Assembly (NCBI GenBank): GCA_027083715.1
Contig: JALWNR010000730.1
Span: 1-9,996, forward strand
DNA length: 9,996 bases
Reading direction: 5' to 3'
Origin: Bacteroidales bacterium
GTDB taxonomy: Bacteria; Bacteroidota; Bacteroidia; Bacteroidales; NBLH01
Both the position numbers and the translations under genes were made by a program. A model generated the notes under the pieces. The model did no database searches. It had not been told where the DNA came from and worked only from the letters and a program-made list of their open reading frames with translations. Shown here in pieces: positions 1 to 7,554 of the stretch. Position 1 is the stretch's first letter; every line of letters starts with the position of its first letter.

Positions 1-5
1 ATTTA

Positions 6-13
6 TACCTTTG
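6..13 (+). promoter_or_regulatory. -7 promoter box of the synthetase-GNAT fusion gene
   Basis: TACCTTTG matches the Bacteroidetes primary-sigma -7 consensus TAnnTTTG in all fixed positions and lies 28 nt before the ATG at 42, a usual distance. The -33 element would fall outside the window. The motif occurs by chance several times per 10 kb of such AT-rich DNA, so position is the main support. Confidence 0.5.
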
Positions 14-41
14 ATTATTCAATTTAATAAAACAGGTAAAA

Positions 42-3000
42 ATGAATAAAGAAATTTCCTTAATTCAATCTTTTGTAAACAAAACAGAAAGTATTAAGCC
101 TCAGGGAGTTCTTGATGCAGTAAAAAAAATTATAGGCACAAAAAATATAGAAGCACTAAACAGTAATTATTGGCAGCAATTTTTAAATTTATCAGGTCGT
201 CCTGAATTTTTAACAGCTCTTACTGATGATATTGATCGAAATGAATGGGCTGAATGTGTTTTTAAAATCATACAACACATCGGTTTTTCTTTGAAAGATT
301 TGTTTGATTTACGTGTCGATGAATTGGGCGATCATATTCTGTTTCAGGATATGTCGTCAAAACCTGCTGGATTTTGGACATATACACAAATTAACCGGAT
401 GGTTCGCGAACTGGCAACTGTTTTTTATAAAACAGTTCCTCATGATCCACGTGTGGCGATTTATTCCGATAATAGGGTGATTTCTGCTGCCGCAGATTTG
501 GCTTGTTTGTTTTATGATATTTTTGATTCGCCGGTGAGTACACATTTTAAAAGTAATACATTGGTACCAATTTTTGATTCTGTTGGAATCAATATTGCGG
601 TTTGCGATACTGTAGAGCGTTTGGAAGTTTTGAAAGAAGTAAAAAAGCACACAAAAATAAAGTTTAAGATTTTCACTCTTGAACCCGATGTATTTGTAAC
701 CGGTGATATTGATTTTATTGGAAATCAAACTACTTTGCTCGACCTTGATGAGATAGAAGATGTATTATCTAAAAGAAAACGCAAATCGATTAATGAAGTA
801 GCTACAACTATGTTTACTTCGGGAAGCACCGGTGTGCCAAAAGGGGTATCATTTTCTATTTATAATTTGATTTCTAAACGATTTGCCCGTCATGCAGCAT
901 TACCCAAAGTAGGACAAAAAGAAGTGATGTTGTGCTTTTTACCTTTATTCCATACCTTTGGAAGATATTTAGAGATGCTTGGAACAATTTATTGGAGAGG
1001 TACTTATACTTTTACAGGAAATACATCTACCGATACCCTTTTGGCTCTTTTTCCACAGGTTAATCCAACTGCATTTATTAGTGTGCCGATACGTTGGCAA
1101 CAATTATACGATAAAATTCAAACACGCTTAACAAAAGAAGGCAATGAGTTTAAGGAACAAATAGTTAAAGAAACTGTGGGTAATCGACTGTACTGGGGCT
1201 TATCGGCAGCAGGTTATTTAGACCCTAAAACCTTTTTATTTTTTCAGAAAAACGGAATTGATTTGTGTAGCGGGTTTGGAATGACAGAAGCTACCGGCGG
1301 TATTACCATGACACCTCCCGGAGAATATCGTAAAAATTCAACCGGTAAAATGCTACCGGGAATGAAAGGGAAACTTGCCGAAAATGGAGAACTGCTCTTA
1401 ACAGGTCATTATCTTGCCAGATACCTAGATGATAAAGGACCCGGAGACATTATTCCGTATCCCGGACAAGGAGATGATTATTGGCTGTCAACCGGAGATA
1501 TTTTTACGGTTGATGAAGATGGTTTTTATGAAATTATTGATCGTGTTAAAGATATTTATAAAAATAATAAAGGACAAACCATTGCACCAAGAACTATTGA
1601 GAAGAAATTTACAGGAGTACCGGGCATTAAGCAAACATTTTTAGTAGGAGATGCACGTCCTTATAATGTTTTACTGATTGTTCCTGATTATGAAGATTCA
1701 ATTTTGCAAAATGCTGAAAATACGCACAGTAAGGAAGAGTATTTTCATCAAATTGTAATGCATGCAAATAAGGACGTTGCTCGTTATGAGCGTGTTGTGA
1801 ATTTTACCATTCTTGATAGAGAGTTTTCGGCTGAAAAAGGAGAACTTACACCTAAAGGCTCTTTTAATCGTAAAATCATTGAACAAAACTTTAAGGAAAC
1901 TATTGAAAAACTATACATGACCAATCATGTACGTTTGAAATTAAATGATTTAACGATTGTTATTCCACGTTGGATATATCGTGATATGGGTATTTTAGAA
2001 AATGATATTATTGTTGAAGGAAACGCTTTGCTAAACAGGCAGACAAATAAAAAACTAAATATTGAACATCTTGAAGGAAGTAAATATCTGATTGGCGATT
2101 TAATTTATCAAAGTTCTGCAAAAACCATTGATATTGGCAGAATTGCACGGCAACCTAAGCTATGGATTGGAAATCCTGAGTTTATAGCTTTTACTCCGGT
2201 AAAAGAAGGGTGGGATTTGCCTCTGAAAACACTTTCGCAACAGTTGTGCCGCCCCAAAAAACTCACAAAACAATATAAAAGCACGAAGTTTCCTAAACTA
2301 GTGGATATTCATGATCAGCATTTACATTTTATTAATAACCTGATATGCAGTGCTCTTTTTTGTGATGGAGAAACCGCTTATCAGGCAACTACTCAATTAG
2401 GCCAAATGTTTGGAAGCTATGAAGCCCGATTGGCAAATATTGTACGTCGTCGTTTGGAAGCTCTTTCTTGTCATCACGAAGAGAGAATTAGAGTTTTAGC
2501 TTATCGTATTTTATTGGTCGAAGATCCTGATACTAATTTTAAAACTACTTTTCCGGCTTTTATTCAATCAGGACTTTCTTTTCTTACCGAAGAATCGATT
2601 AATGAAATTGCATTAAGTAATTTTGGCAAACAACACTTAGCTTCATTGCGTAAACGCCTTTATAATTATAGAACACAGCTTAAATGGCCTGCCGAAGAAA
2701 ATGTACGAAAACAATTTGAAAATGTTTTGAAATTACTCTTTAATTTTGCAAGTCGTAATTTAGATTATTATATTTCAATCCGTTCTGAATTGGCAAGCTG
2801 GATTTTGCATCGTGTTGAACCGGAACTTTCTAAACTTGCCGAAAAATATTTCTTTGAACTTTTTGATATTTTTGATAAACGCATTAAAACAGAAAGTCCG
2901 AAGTTTACCAAATTTGATCTTGAATACCGCATTGTATATGAAACAGGAATGACACAAACAGAAATCGACCGCTTAAGTCAATTTTTTGCGGATACTATGT

Positions 3001-4619
3001 TTTTGAAAGAGTCTGTTTTATTGGCTTTTGGAGATGACGATTTTGATTTGAGCCATGTTCCGAAAAGTGGTATCTGGATTAGTCGCTTAATGTCATTTTA
3101 CGATTACCGACATTATCGCGTAAGCATAAATACCCTAAAAGGGAAACATTATGATTTACACTTAGTAGTAAGTAAGGAAATGAAACCTGAACCTAAGTAC
3201 GAATCACTTTATTGGCTGGCTGCTATATCCGGTTATCCGTACGGACCACGTACGCTCCCTTCGCTGGGGTGCTCACGACTGGCTTTGGGTATTCGTACCA
3301 CTAAATTTCTAGGCGATTTGACCGTATGGGATAAAATAAGGGAGTACTCTGATTTTGATAATTTTACAACCAAAAATATTAAGAGAAATGCTTGGAAAAA
3401 AATGTTTATAGTTGCATTTTCAACTTTTTTCAGAGCTTGGCACAATAGCGGATATAAAATTATACCCGGTTCTATTGCTCCAAACAATGTGGTTGTGCCT
3501 ACAATGGATTTTCGTGAAACGGCTAGTATCTTAACTTTAAGTGGATATAAAGAGTATGATAATACTATTTCATTGGTGGCTCCTATGGTGAAAAATTTCT
3601 ATTGCAAAACTGCAGCTCATTATCCTTGGATAAAAAAGGAATTGAAAATTCGCTGGATTTTTGATGCTGCTTTTGAAGCTTTTGAAGAAGATGCCTACGC
3701 ATTCTTTTATAACCTGAAAAAAGATATGGAAGAAAATCCGATTATCTATGAGGAAGATCAAAATTTATTGGATGATTTGAATAATTATCTTGAGAAAATG
3801 GGTAAAACTTATTATATGCCTCTTGCCGTACTCAATGCTATTGACCGATACCTTGAATGGGAAAAGATAACTCCAAATGCCGGACTTGATGCAAAAGAAC
3901 AAACACTTTTTGAACTGATGGAACTGTATAAACTGGAACAATTACCGGATGTGGCACGTTATTATCTGTTTCGTATGACCTATTTTGCCAAAGCAAATGA
4001 TAAGATACAAGAAGTATTTGATAATTTATTACTTCGGATGCTTAGAAATGTTAAAATACAGCCCATGCAAATGATTGAACTTTCAGATTTACAGAGTTTA
4101 ATGAATAGTCCTGACGATAAAGCCATTTTTAGCAAGATGGTATTTCCCAAAATACGTCAGGAACAAAAATTAGACATCATGAAAGTAAAAGCAGCAAAAA
4201 AAGAACAGGTTATTATACGCTCTGTACTGACTGATAAAGAGGGAAATAAATATAATTTCAGGGAGCCGTTGGAACCTAGTGAAGTGGCTACTCTGTATCA
4301 ATTATTTTATCATGTAAATTACCCAAAAACCATTTCAAAAATGGATAAGCATTTTGTGGTAACCGATAGCAATGAACGCGTTATTGGCGGATTATGCTAC
4401 AAAATACTTGAAGATAATGTAGTTTTACTTGATGGAAGTGCCATTACTACATCATTGCAAGGTAAAGGTATTGGCTCGGCAATGGTAGAAGACTTTTTTA
4501 CACGTATGGCAAGTAAAGGTGTAAAAGTTGTGAAAGCCCATTTTTTGCTAGGGAATTATTACTTAAAACATAACTTTAAAGTAGATAAAAAGTGGGGTGC
4601 TTTGGTAAGGTATCTGTAA
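42..4619 (+). CDS. Acyl-CoA-synthetase-like / kinase-like / GNAT acyltransferase fusion protein
   Basis: A 1525-residue multidomain protein, probably cytoplasmic (no signal peptide). Residues about 80-620 are an AMP-forming acyl-CoA synthetase (ANL) domain: P-loop TSGSTGVPKG at 259-268, GFGMTE at 411-416, STGD at 483-486, and the hinge motif DRVKD at 500-504. The usual A10 lysine seems replaced: in LTPKGSFNRK (602-611) Ser607 aligns where long-chain synthetases carry Lys. Residues about 620-1000 are mostly helical and unrecognised. Residues about 1010-1290 resemble a kinase/aminoglycoside-phosphotransferase fold: hinge-like TKFLGDLTVWDKI (1087-1099), a long helix, then PGSIAPNNVVV (1142-1152) and DF (1156-1157). 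The last ~120 residues are a GNAT domain with the acetyl-CoA loop QGKGIG (1473-1478). By inference the protein activates an acid and passes the acyl group to an amine through GNAT; substrate and target are unknown. The start is the only ATG after the promoter box; there is no strong Shine-Dalgarno. The gene stands alone and converges on the next one. ANL and GNAT calls are firm; the middle is tentative. Confidence 0.9.
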   Translation: MNKEISLIQSFVNKTESIKPQGVLDAVKKIIGTKNIEALNSNYWQQFLNLSGRPEFLTALTDDIDRNEWAECVFKIIQHIGFSLKDLFDLRVDELGDHILFQDMSSKPAGFWTYTQINRMVRELATVFYKTVPHDPRVAIYSDNRVISAAADLACLFYDIFDSPVSTHFKSNTLVPIFDSVGINIAVCDTVERLEVLKEVKKHTKIKFKIFTLEPDVFVTGDIDFIGNQTTLLDLDEIEDVLSKRKRKSINEVATTMFTSGSTGVPKGVSFSIYNLISKRFARHAALPKVGQKEVMLCFLPLFHTFGRYLEMLGTIYWRGTYTFTGNTSTDTLLALFPQVNPTAFISVPIRWQQLYDKIQTRLTKEGNEFKEQIVKETVGNRLYWGLSAAGYLDPKTFLFFQKNGIDLCSGFGMTEATGGITMTPPGEYRKNSTGKMLPGMKGKLAENGELLLTGHYLARYLDDKGPGDIIPYPGQGDDYWLSTGDIFTVDEDGFYEIIDRVKDIYKNNKGQTIAPRTIEKKFTGVPGIKQTFLVGDARPYNVLLIVPDYEDSILQNAENTHSKEEYFHQIVMHANKDVARYERVVNFTILDREFSAEKGELTPKGSFNRKIIEQNFKETIEKLYMTNHVRLKLNDLTIVIPRWIYRDMGILENDIIVEGNALLNRQTNKKLNIEHLEGSKYLIGDLIYQSSAKTIDIGRIARQPKLWIGNPEFIAFTPVKEGWDLPLKTLSQQLCRPKKLTKQYKSTKFPKLVDIHDQHLHFINNLICSALFCDGETAYQATTQLGQMFGSYEARLANIVRRRLEALSCHHEERIRVLAYRILLVEDPDTNFKTTFPAFIQSGLSFLTEESINEIALSNFGKQHLASLRKRLYNYRTQLKWPAEENVRKQFENVLKLLFNFASRNLDYYISIRSELASWILHRVEPELSKLAEKYFFELFDIFDKRIKTESPKFTKFDLEYRIVYETGMTQTEIDRLSQFFADTMFLKESVLLAFGDDDFDLSHVPKSGIWISRLMSFYDYRHYRVSINTLKGKHYDLHLVVSKEMKPEPKYESLYWLAAISGYPYGPRTLPSLGCSRLALGIRTTKFLGDLTVWDKIREYSDFDNFTTKNIKRNAWKKMFIVAFSTFFRAWHNSGYKIIPGSIAPNNVVVPTMDFRETASILTLSGYKEYDNTISLVAPMVKNFYCKTAAHYPWIKKELKIRWIFDAAFEAFEEDAYAFFYNLKKDMEENPIIYEEDQNLLDDLNNYLEKMGKTYYMPLAVLNAIDRYLEWEKITPNAGLDAKEQTLFELMELYKLEQLPDVARYYLFRMTYFAKANDKIQEVFDNLLLRMLRNVKIQPMQMIELSDLQSLMNSPDDKAIFSKMVFPKIRQEQKLDIMKVKAAKKEQVIIRSVLTDKEGNKYNFREPLEPSEVATLYQLFYHVNYPKTISKMDKHFVVTDSNERVIGGLCYKILEDNVVLLDGSAITTSLQGKGIGSAMVEDFFTRMASKGVKVVKAHFLLGNYYLKHNFKVDKKWGALVRYL

Positions 4620-4631
4620 AGCAAAATATTC

Positions 4632-4668
4632 TCAGGGGCGACTTACAGTCGTACCCTGATTTTTATTA
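4632..4668 (+). terminator. Rho-independent terminator of the fusion gene
   Basis: The arms 4632-4643 and 4647-4659 pair over 12 bp (TCAGGG then CGACT) with a small bulge and a 3-nt loop, followed by TTTTTATT. It begins 13 nt after the stop codon. The minus side lacks a T-run, so it serves the plus-strand gene rather than the convergent one. Confidence 0.75.
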
Positions 4669-4675
4669 AACTATT

Positions 4676-5251
4676 TTATTTATCAATATATTCAATATCA
4701 GTCATTTGTCTAAAAAAATCAAGATATTTTTTTGCATTTAAACGGCACTCCTTTGCATAATTGAGGTCTTTTGCTTTAAAATTATCAGTATCGGTATAAT
4801 CAAGTTTTAAACCCATTTCATTGATGCTTTTAATGATTACTTTAATGAGTTTATCCTTACTGAAATAATATCTATAGCTGTAGTTTTCCCATTGTCCTTC
4901 TGCTTTTCGGTAATAAAAAATCAGGTTTTGATTTTCATCAAACAGATATTCCGTGTGATATTCCATACCGTCTGAAATGTTATAATCAATACTTATTTTT
5001 GCAAGAATATAATCCAGTTTATAAGGGTCTTCTTCGGGGTCTGACTGAAAAGCAATATAGCGGAAGGCTATTTTTGTAGTTTGCAAACCAATAGCTGCCT
5101 GCATGGTATTCAGTTCAAGAAAATGAGTCTGATAGCCGGCATCTTCATCGTTTACCTGCGCATATCGTTCTCTGATTTTTTTTACAGTTTCTTCTTGTGC
5201 CTGCAAATTTATTGCAAGTATTAAAATTAAAAAGCTTAAAAATGTTTTCAT
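4676..5251 (-). CDS. Secreted protein of unknown function
   Basis: A 191-residue protein that I do not recognise. The N-terminus MKTFLSFLILILAINLQAQ is a clear signal peptide (Lys, hydrophobic core, probable cleavage after residue 19, before EETVKK). There is no lipobox cysteine, so a soluble periplasmic or exported protein is more likely than a lipoprotein. The mature part is rich in Tyr, Asp, Glu and Lys. It alternates strand-like stretches such as LDYILAKISIDYNIS and EYLFDENQNLIFYYRK, which suggests a compact beta-rich fold, and ends in a helix with a single Cys. No catalytic motif is visible. It lies downstream of recN on the same strand with a 120-nt gap that contains a possible promoter, so it may be expressed on its own. 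The start is set by the signal peptide. Confidence 0.8.
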   Translation of the reverse strand: MKTFLSFLILILAINLQAQEETVKKIRERYAQVNDEDAGYQTHFLELNTMQAAIGLQTTKIAFRYIAFQSDPEEDPYKLDYILAKISIDYNISDGMEYHTEYLFDENQNLIFYYRKAEGQWENYSYRYYFSKDKLIKVIIKSINEMGLKLDYTDTDNFKAKDLNYAKECRLNAKKYLDFFRQMTDIEYIDK

Positions 5252-5276
5252 TGTAAAAAAATTAGTTAAGGATAAG

Positions 5277-5284
5277 TAAAGATA
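5277..5284 (-). promoter_or_regulatory. Possible -7 box of the secreted-protein gene
   Basis: On the minus strand TATCTTTA matches TAnnTTTG in 5 of its 6 fixed bases and lies 25 nt before the ATG. No TTTG -33 box is visible at the usual distance. Weak support. Confidence 0.3.
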
Positions 5285-5314
5285 TAAAAAAAGTGATTTA
5301 TTTGATGTCTAATT

Positions 5315-5363
5315 TCAAGCTTCTCCTTGTATTACTCTGCAGACAAACATAATAGGTCCTCCT
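5315..5363 (-). other. Strong Shine-Dalgarno with an 11-codon ORF between recN and the secreted-protein gene
   Basis: On the minus strand AGGAGG (5358-5363) stands 7 nt before an ATG (5350-5348) that opens MFVCRVIQGEA and stops at 5317-5315. It begins 8 nt after the recN stop. A perfect Shine-Dalgarno is uncommon in this phylum, where most genes lack one. It could be a leader peptide, the remnant of a lost gene's start, or chance. Too short to test by codon use. Confidence 0.2.
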
Positions 5364-5371
5364 AATCTTCA

Positions 5372-7027
5372 TTATTTTCCTAATAAAACTCGGGCATTTT
5401 CAACTGCCTCTTTAGTAATATTTTCTCCACTAAGCATTTTTGCCAGTTCACTAATGCGTTGTTCTCCTTCTATTTTTCGAATATTTGTAGTATCTGTTTG
5501 GTTAATTTTTTCTTTATAAACCAGATAGTGTGAATCTCCTTTTGCAGCCACTTGCGGCAGGTGTGTTATACTAATCACCTGCATATTCTCAGACATTTTT
5601 TTCATGATACTTGCCATGCGGTCGGCAATTTCTCCCGATACCCCTGTATCAATTTCATCGAAAATTATCGTAGGTAAACTGATTGATTTAGACAGTAAAG
5701 ATTTAATGCTAAGCATTAAGCGTGAAATTTCTCCGCCGGAAGCAACCTTACCTATGTTTTGTACAGCAATGTTGGCATTAGCGCTAAATAAAAAGCTGAT
5801 TTTATCTTTTCCGCTAAAACTAAATTCCGGCAATTCTTCGATGCTGATTTTAAATGTTGCATCAGGCATACCCAAATGTTGCAATTGTTCGGATACGTAT
5901 TTTTCAATATCTACAAGGACTTTTTTTCTGTTTTGATTTAATTTTTTGGCTATATCTGATACTTTATCTTCAGTATCCTTTAGGCTGGTTTTTAATTTTT
6001 CAATACGTTCATCAAACGAGACAATATTTTGCAGTTGACTGTCTAATTGTTCTTTTATTTCTAGTAATTTTTCAATGTTCGTAACATTGTGCTTTCTTTG
6101 TAAAGAATAAATTAAGTCTAAACGCGAATTAACATATTCAATCCGTTCAGGATTAAATTCAATATTTGAGAGCGTGAGTTCTACTTCTTCGGCAATATCT
6201 TTTAACTCAATAAACGAAGAGTTTAAGCGTTCCTCAATAGTTTCAATTTTATTGTAAACATTTTTTATTCGGCTTGCTGCTTGCTGCGCTTCTTTTAATT
6301 TAGCTAAAATTGAAAATTCATCTTCATTCAATAAATTATGAATAATTGCCAAGTTACGTTGAATTTCTTCGGTATTATTCAATGTATTAGCTTCTTTCTC
6401 TAATTCTTCCTGTTCACCGTCAAGTAGTTTTGCTTTTTCTAGCTCGTCAAAACGAAAACTTAGGTAATCAAAATCACTATTACTTTGAGCTGCTTGATTT
6501 GTGAGGCTTTCCAGTTCTTTTTTAAAATTTTTATAGTCTAAATAATATTTTTGATATTCAATTAAGAGATCTGTATTTCTTGCATATGAATCTACTACCT
6601 TTAATTGAAATTCTGACTGGTTTAAATTCAGGTTTTGATGTTGCGAATGAATATCAATCAAATTTAAGCTTAACTCTTTAAGTATGTTCAGGTTTACCGG
6701 AGTATCGTTTACGAATGCTCTGGATTTTCCTGATGGACTGATTTCACGGCGCAGAATAGACTCATGCGCATAATCCAGTTCGTTTTCTTTAAAAAAAGCT
6801 TCTAAACCATATCCTGCCAATAAAAAATTACCTTCAACGACGCATTTTTTTTCAGGATTTTTTAGAGCTCCCGTATCGGCACGCTGTCCGGTAATAAGAG
6901 CTAAAGCACCCATTAAAATAGACTTTCCTGCTCCTGTTTCGCCTGTAATTATTGAGAAACCTTTTGAAAAATCAATTTCCAGCTCATCAATAAGCGCATA
7001 ATTCTTTATAGATAATGATTTTATCAC
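5372..7027 (-). CDS. recN: DNA repair protein RecN
   Basis: SMC-like ATPase that acts on chromosomal double-strand breaks in the cytoplasm, helping RecA-dependent repair. At 551 residues it is the family's normal length (about 550). The N-terminal ATPase half carries Walker A GETGAGKS at 29-36 after the typical opening IKNYALIDELEIDF. The centre, about residues 150-390, is a coiled coil rich in Glu, Lys, Leu and Asn. The C-terminal half has the ABC signature ASGGEISRL (429-437), Walker B IIFDEIDTG with D457/E458, and the switch region THLPQVAAKGD near 488-498. All key residues are present, so it should be active. The start at 7027 fits the family: MIKSLSIKNYALID begins directly at the first beta-strand. 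It is divergent from the outer-membrane gene region and probably starts its own transcript. No LexA-like box is recognisable upstream. Confidence 0.97.
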   Translation of the reverse strand: MIKSLSIKNYALIDELEIDFSKGFSIITGETGAGKSILMGALALITGQRADTGALKNPEKKCVVEGNFLLAGYGLEAFFKENELDYAHESILRREISPSGKSRAFVNDTPVNLNILKELSLNLIDIHSQHQNLNLNQSEFQLKVVDSYARNTDLLIEYQKYYLDYKNFKKELESLTNQAAQSNSDFDYLSFRFDELEKAKLLDGEQEELEKEANTLNNTEEIQRNLAIIHNLLNEDEFSILAKLKEAQQAASRIKNVYNKIETIEERLNSSFIELKDIAEEVELTLSNIEFNPERIEYVNSRLDLIYSLQRKHNVTNIEKLLEIKEQLDSQLQNIVSFDERIEKLKTSLKDTEDKVSDIAKKLNQNRKKVLVDIEKYVSEQLQHLGMPDATFKISIEELPEFSFSGKDKISFLFSANANIAVQNIGKVASGGEISRLMLSIKSLLSKSISLPTIIFDEIDTGVSGEIADRMASIMKKMSENMQVISITHLPQVAAKGDSHYLVYKEKINQTDTTNIRKIEGEQRISELAKMLSGENITKEAVENARVLLGK

Positions 7028-7059
7028 AGTTTTAAGCTAATTATTAATTTTTTCGACTG

Positions 7060-7067
7060 TAAAAATA
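7060..7067 (-). promoter_or_regulatory. Possible -7 box of recN
   Basis: On the minus strand TATTTTTA matches TAnnTTTG in 5 of its 6 fixed bases, 32 nt before the recN ATG. No clear -33 box. The sequence is very AT-rich, so chance is plausible. Confidence 0.25.
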
Positions 7068-7194
7068 ATAATTTCATCGAAGTTTATATTAGTTTTTTAC
7101 ATTTAGATGTATTAATTTCTGATTTATATCAAAAAAATGTTACAATACATCCTCTAAATCGTTTCTTATTTTAATAGGTTTGATTTTATGGACA

Positions 7195-7261
7195 CTCCTA
7201 AAAATTACAAGTTTAAGGCTTTTATAATTTTAAAGTACACAGAAATTGGGGTTTTTAGGAG
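7195..7261. repeat. 10-bp perfect inverted repeat with 47-nt spacer
   Basis: CTCCTAAAAA (7195-7204) is the exact reverse complement of TTTTTAGGAG (7252-7261). It lies between the divergent recN and the decayed porin copy. A perfect -7 box, TAGGTTTG (7175-7182, plus strand), precedes it, and a 28-codon ORF (7188-7274, MDTPKNYKFKAF...) spans it. No T-run follows, so it is not a terminator. It could be the ends of a tiny mobile-element relic, an RNA stem near a 5' end, or an operator pair. Confidence 0.5.
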
Positions 7262-7275
7262 AGCTCTTATATAAT

Positions 7276-7283
7276 TATTTTTG
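7276..7283 (+). promoter_or_regulatory. -7 box retained upstream of the decayed porin copy
   Basis: TATTTTTG is a perfect TAnnTTTG, 12 nt before the pseudogene ATG. The intact copy has a perfect box (TACATTTG) 30 nt before its own ATG, so the duplicate may still be transcribed. The -33 box is not convincing. Confidence 0.4.
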
Positions 7284-7295
7284 TGAATAAACAAT

Positions 7296-7447
7296 ATGAA
7301 AAAGATTACATTACTTTTTGTATTTATTACCATTGTCAGTATTCCTTTTGATTTGTCAATTTGTATAAAAACAATAGTTCAGAAGGGCTAAAAAGAGGGA
7401 GTGTATTTAGTTTGTCGGTGAGTGTCGAATTAGGGAAAGGTAAATAA
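7296..7447 (+). pseudogene. Decayed duplicate of the adjacent outer-membrane beta-barrel gene (internal deletion)
   Basis: The ATG at 7296 opens MKKITLLFVFITIVSIPF, near-identical to the intact gene's signal peptide MKKITLLLALITIISVSS. That frame stops at 7389-7391. In another frame, positions 7352-7447 encode FVNLYKNNSSEGLKRGSVFS and then LSVSVELGKGK and a stop. This aligns with the intact gene's last residues, FVDLDKTGTDEMKNTGVLS then FSVGVLLGN. About 450 nt of the barrel are therefore missing, and the join (about 7341-7352) is out of frame. The similarity continues past the stop: AAAGATACTT occurs at 7457-7466 and at 8147-8156 in equivalent positions. This points to a tandem duplication followed by deletion, perhaps between the short TTTG-rich stretches found at both ends of the intact gene. 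At most a 31-residue secreted peptide could be made. Confidence 0.85.
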
Positions 7448-7487
7448 TTTTTGAACAAAGATACTTCAATTTTGATAAATAATTTTT
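7441..7487. repeat. 12-bp direct repeat TAAATAATTTTT
   Basis: Identical copies at 7441-7452 and 7476-7487, with a period of 35 bp, between the pseudogene end and the promoter of the intact copy. Low sequence complexity makes chance possible. Confidence 0.4.
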
Positions 7488-7516
7488 ACTGTGCAGCAGT
7501 GAGAGCAAAAAATAAT

Positions 7517-7524
7517 TACATTTG
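7517..7524 (+). promoter_or_regulatory. -7 promoter box of the outer-membrane beta-barrel gene
   Basis: TACATTTG is a perfect TAnnTTTG, 30 nt before the ATG at 7555, leaving a leader of about 25 nt. No clear TTTG -33 box; the short inverted repeat ACTG...CAGT (7488-7500) lies where it would be. This box also argues against the upstream TTG at 7522 as the start, because that codon lies inside the promoter. Confidence 0.55.
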
Positions 7525-7554
7525 TTTTTAATTAATAAACTAAAATTGATAATT

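Noticed and set aside
5604..6084. Two overlapping plus-strand ORFs inside recN
   Set aside because: Antisense to a complete recN with all motifs; no independent promoter or family match.
7522..7554. Upstream TTG start that would lengthen the barrel protein by 11 residues
   Set aside because: The TTG lies within the -7 promoter box and would place MFLINKLKLII before an otherwise normal signal peptide; the ATG at 7555 is preferred.
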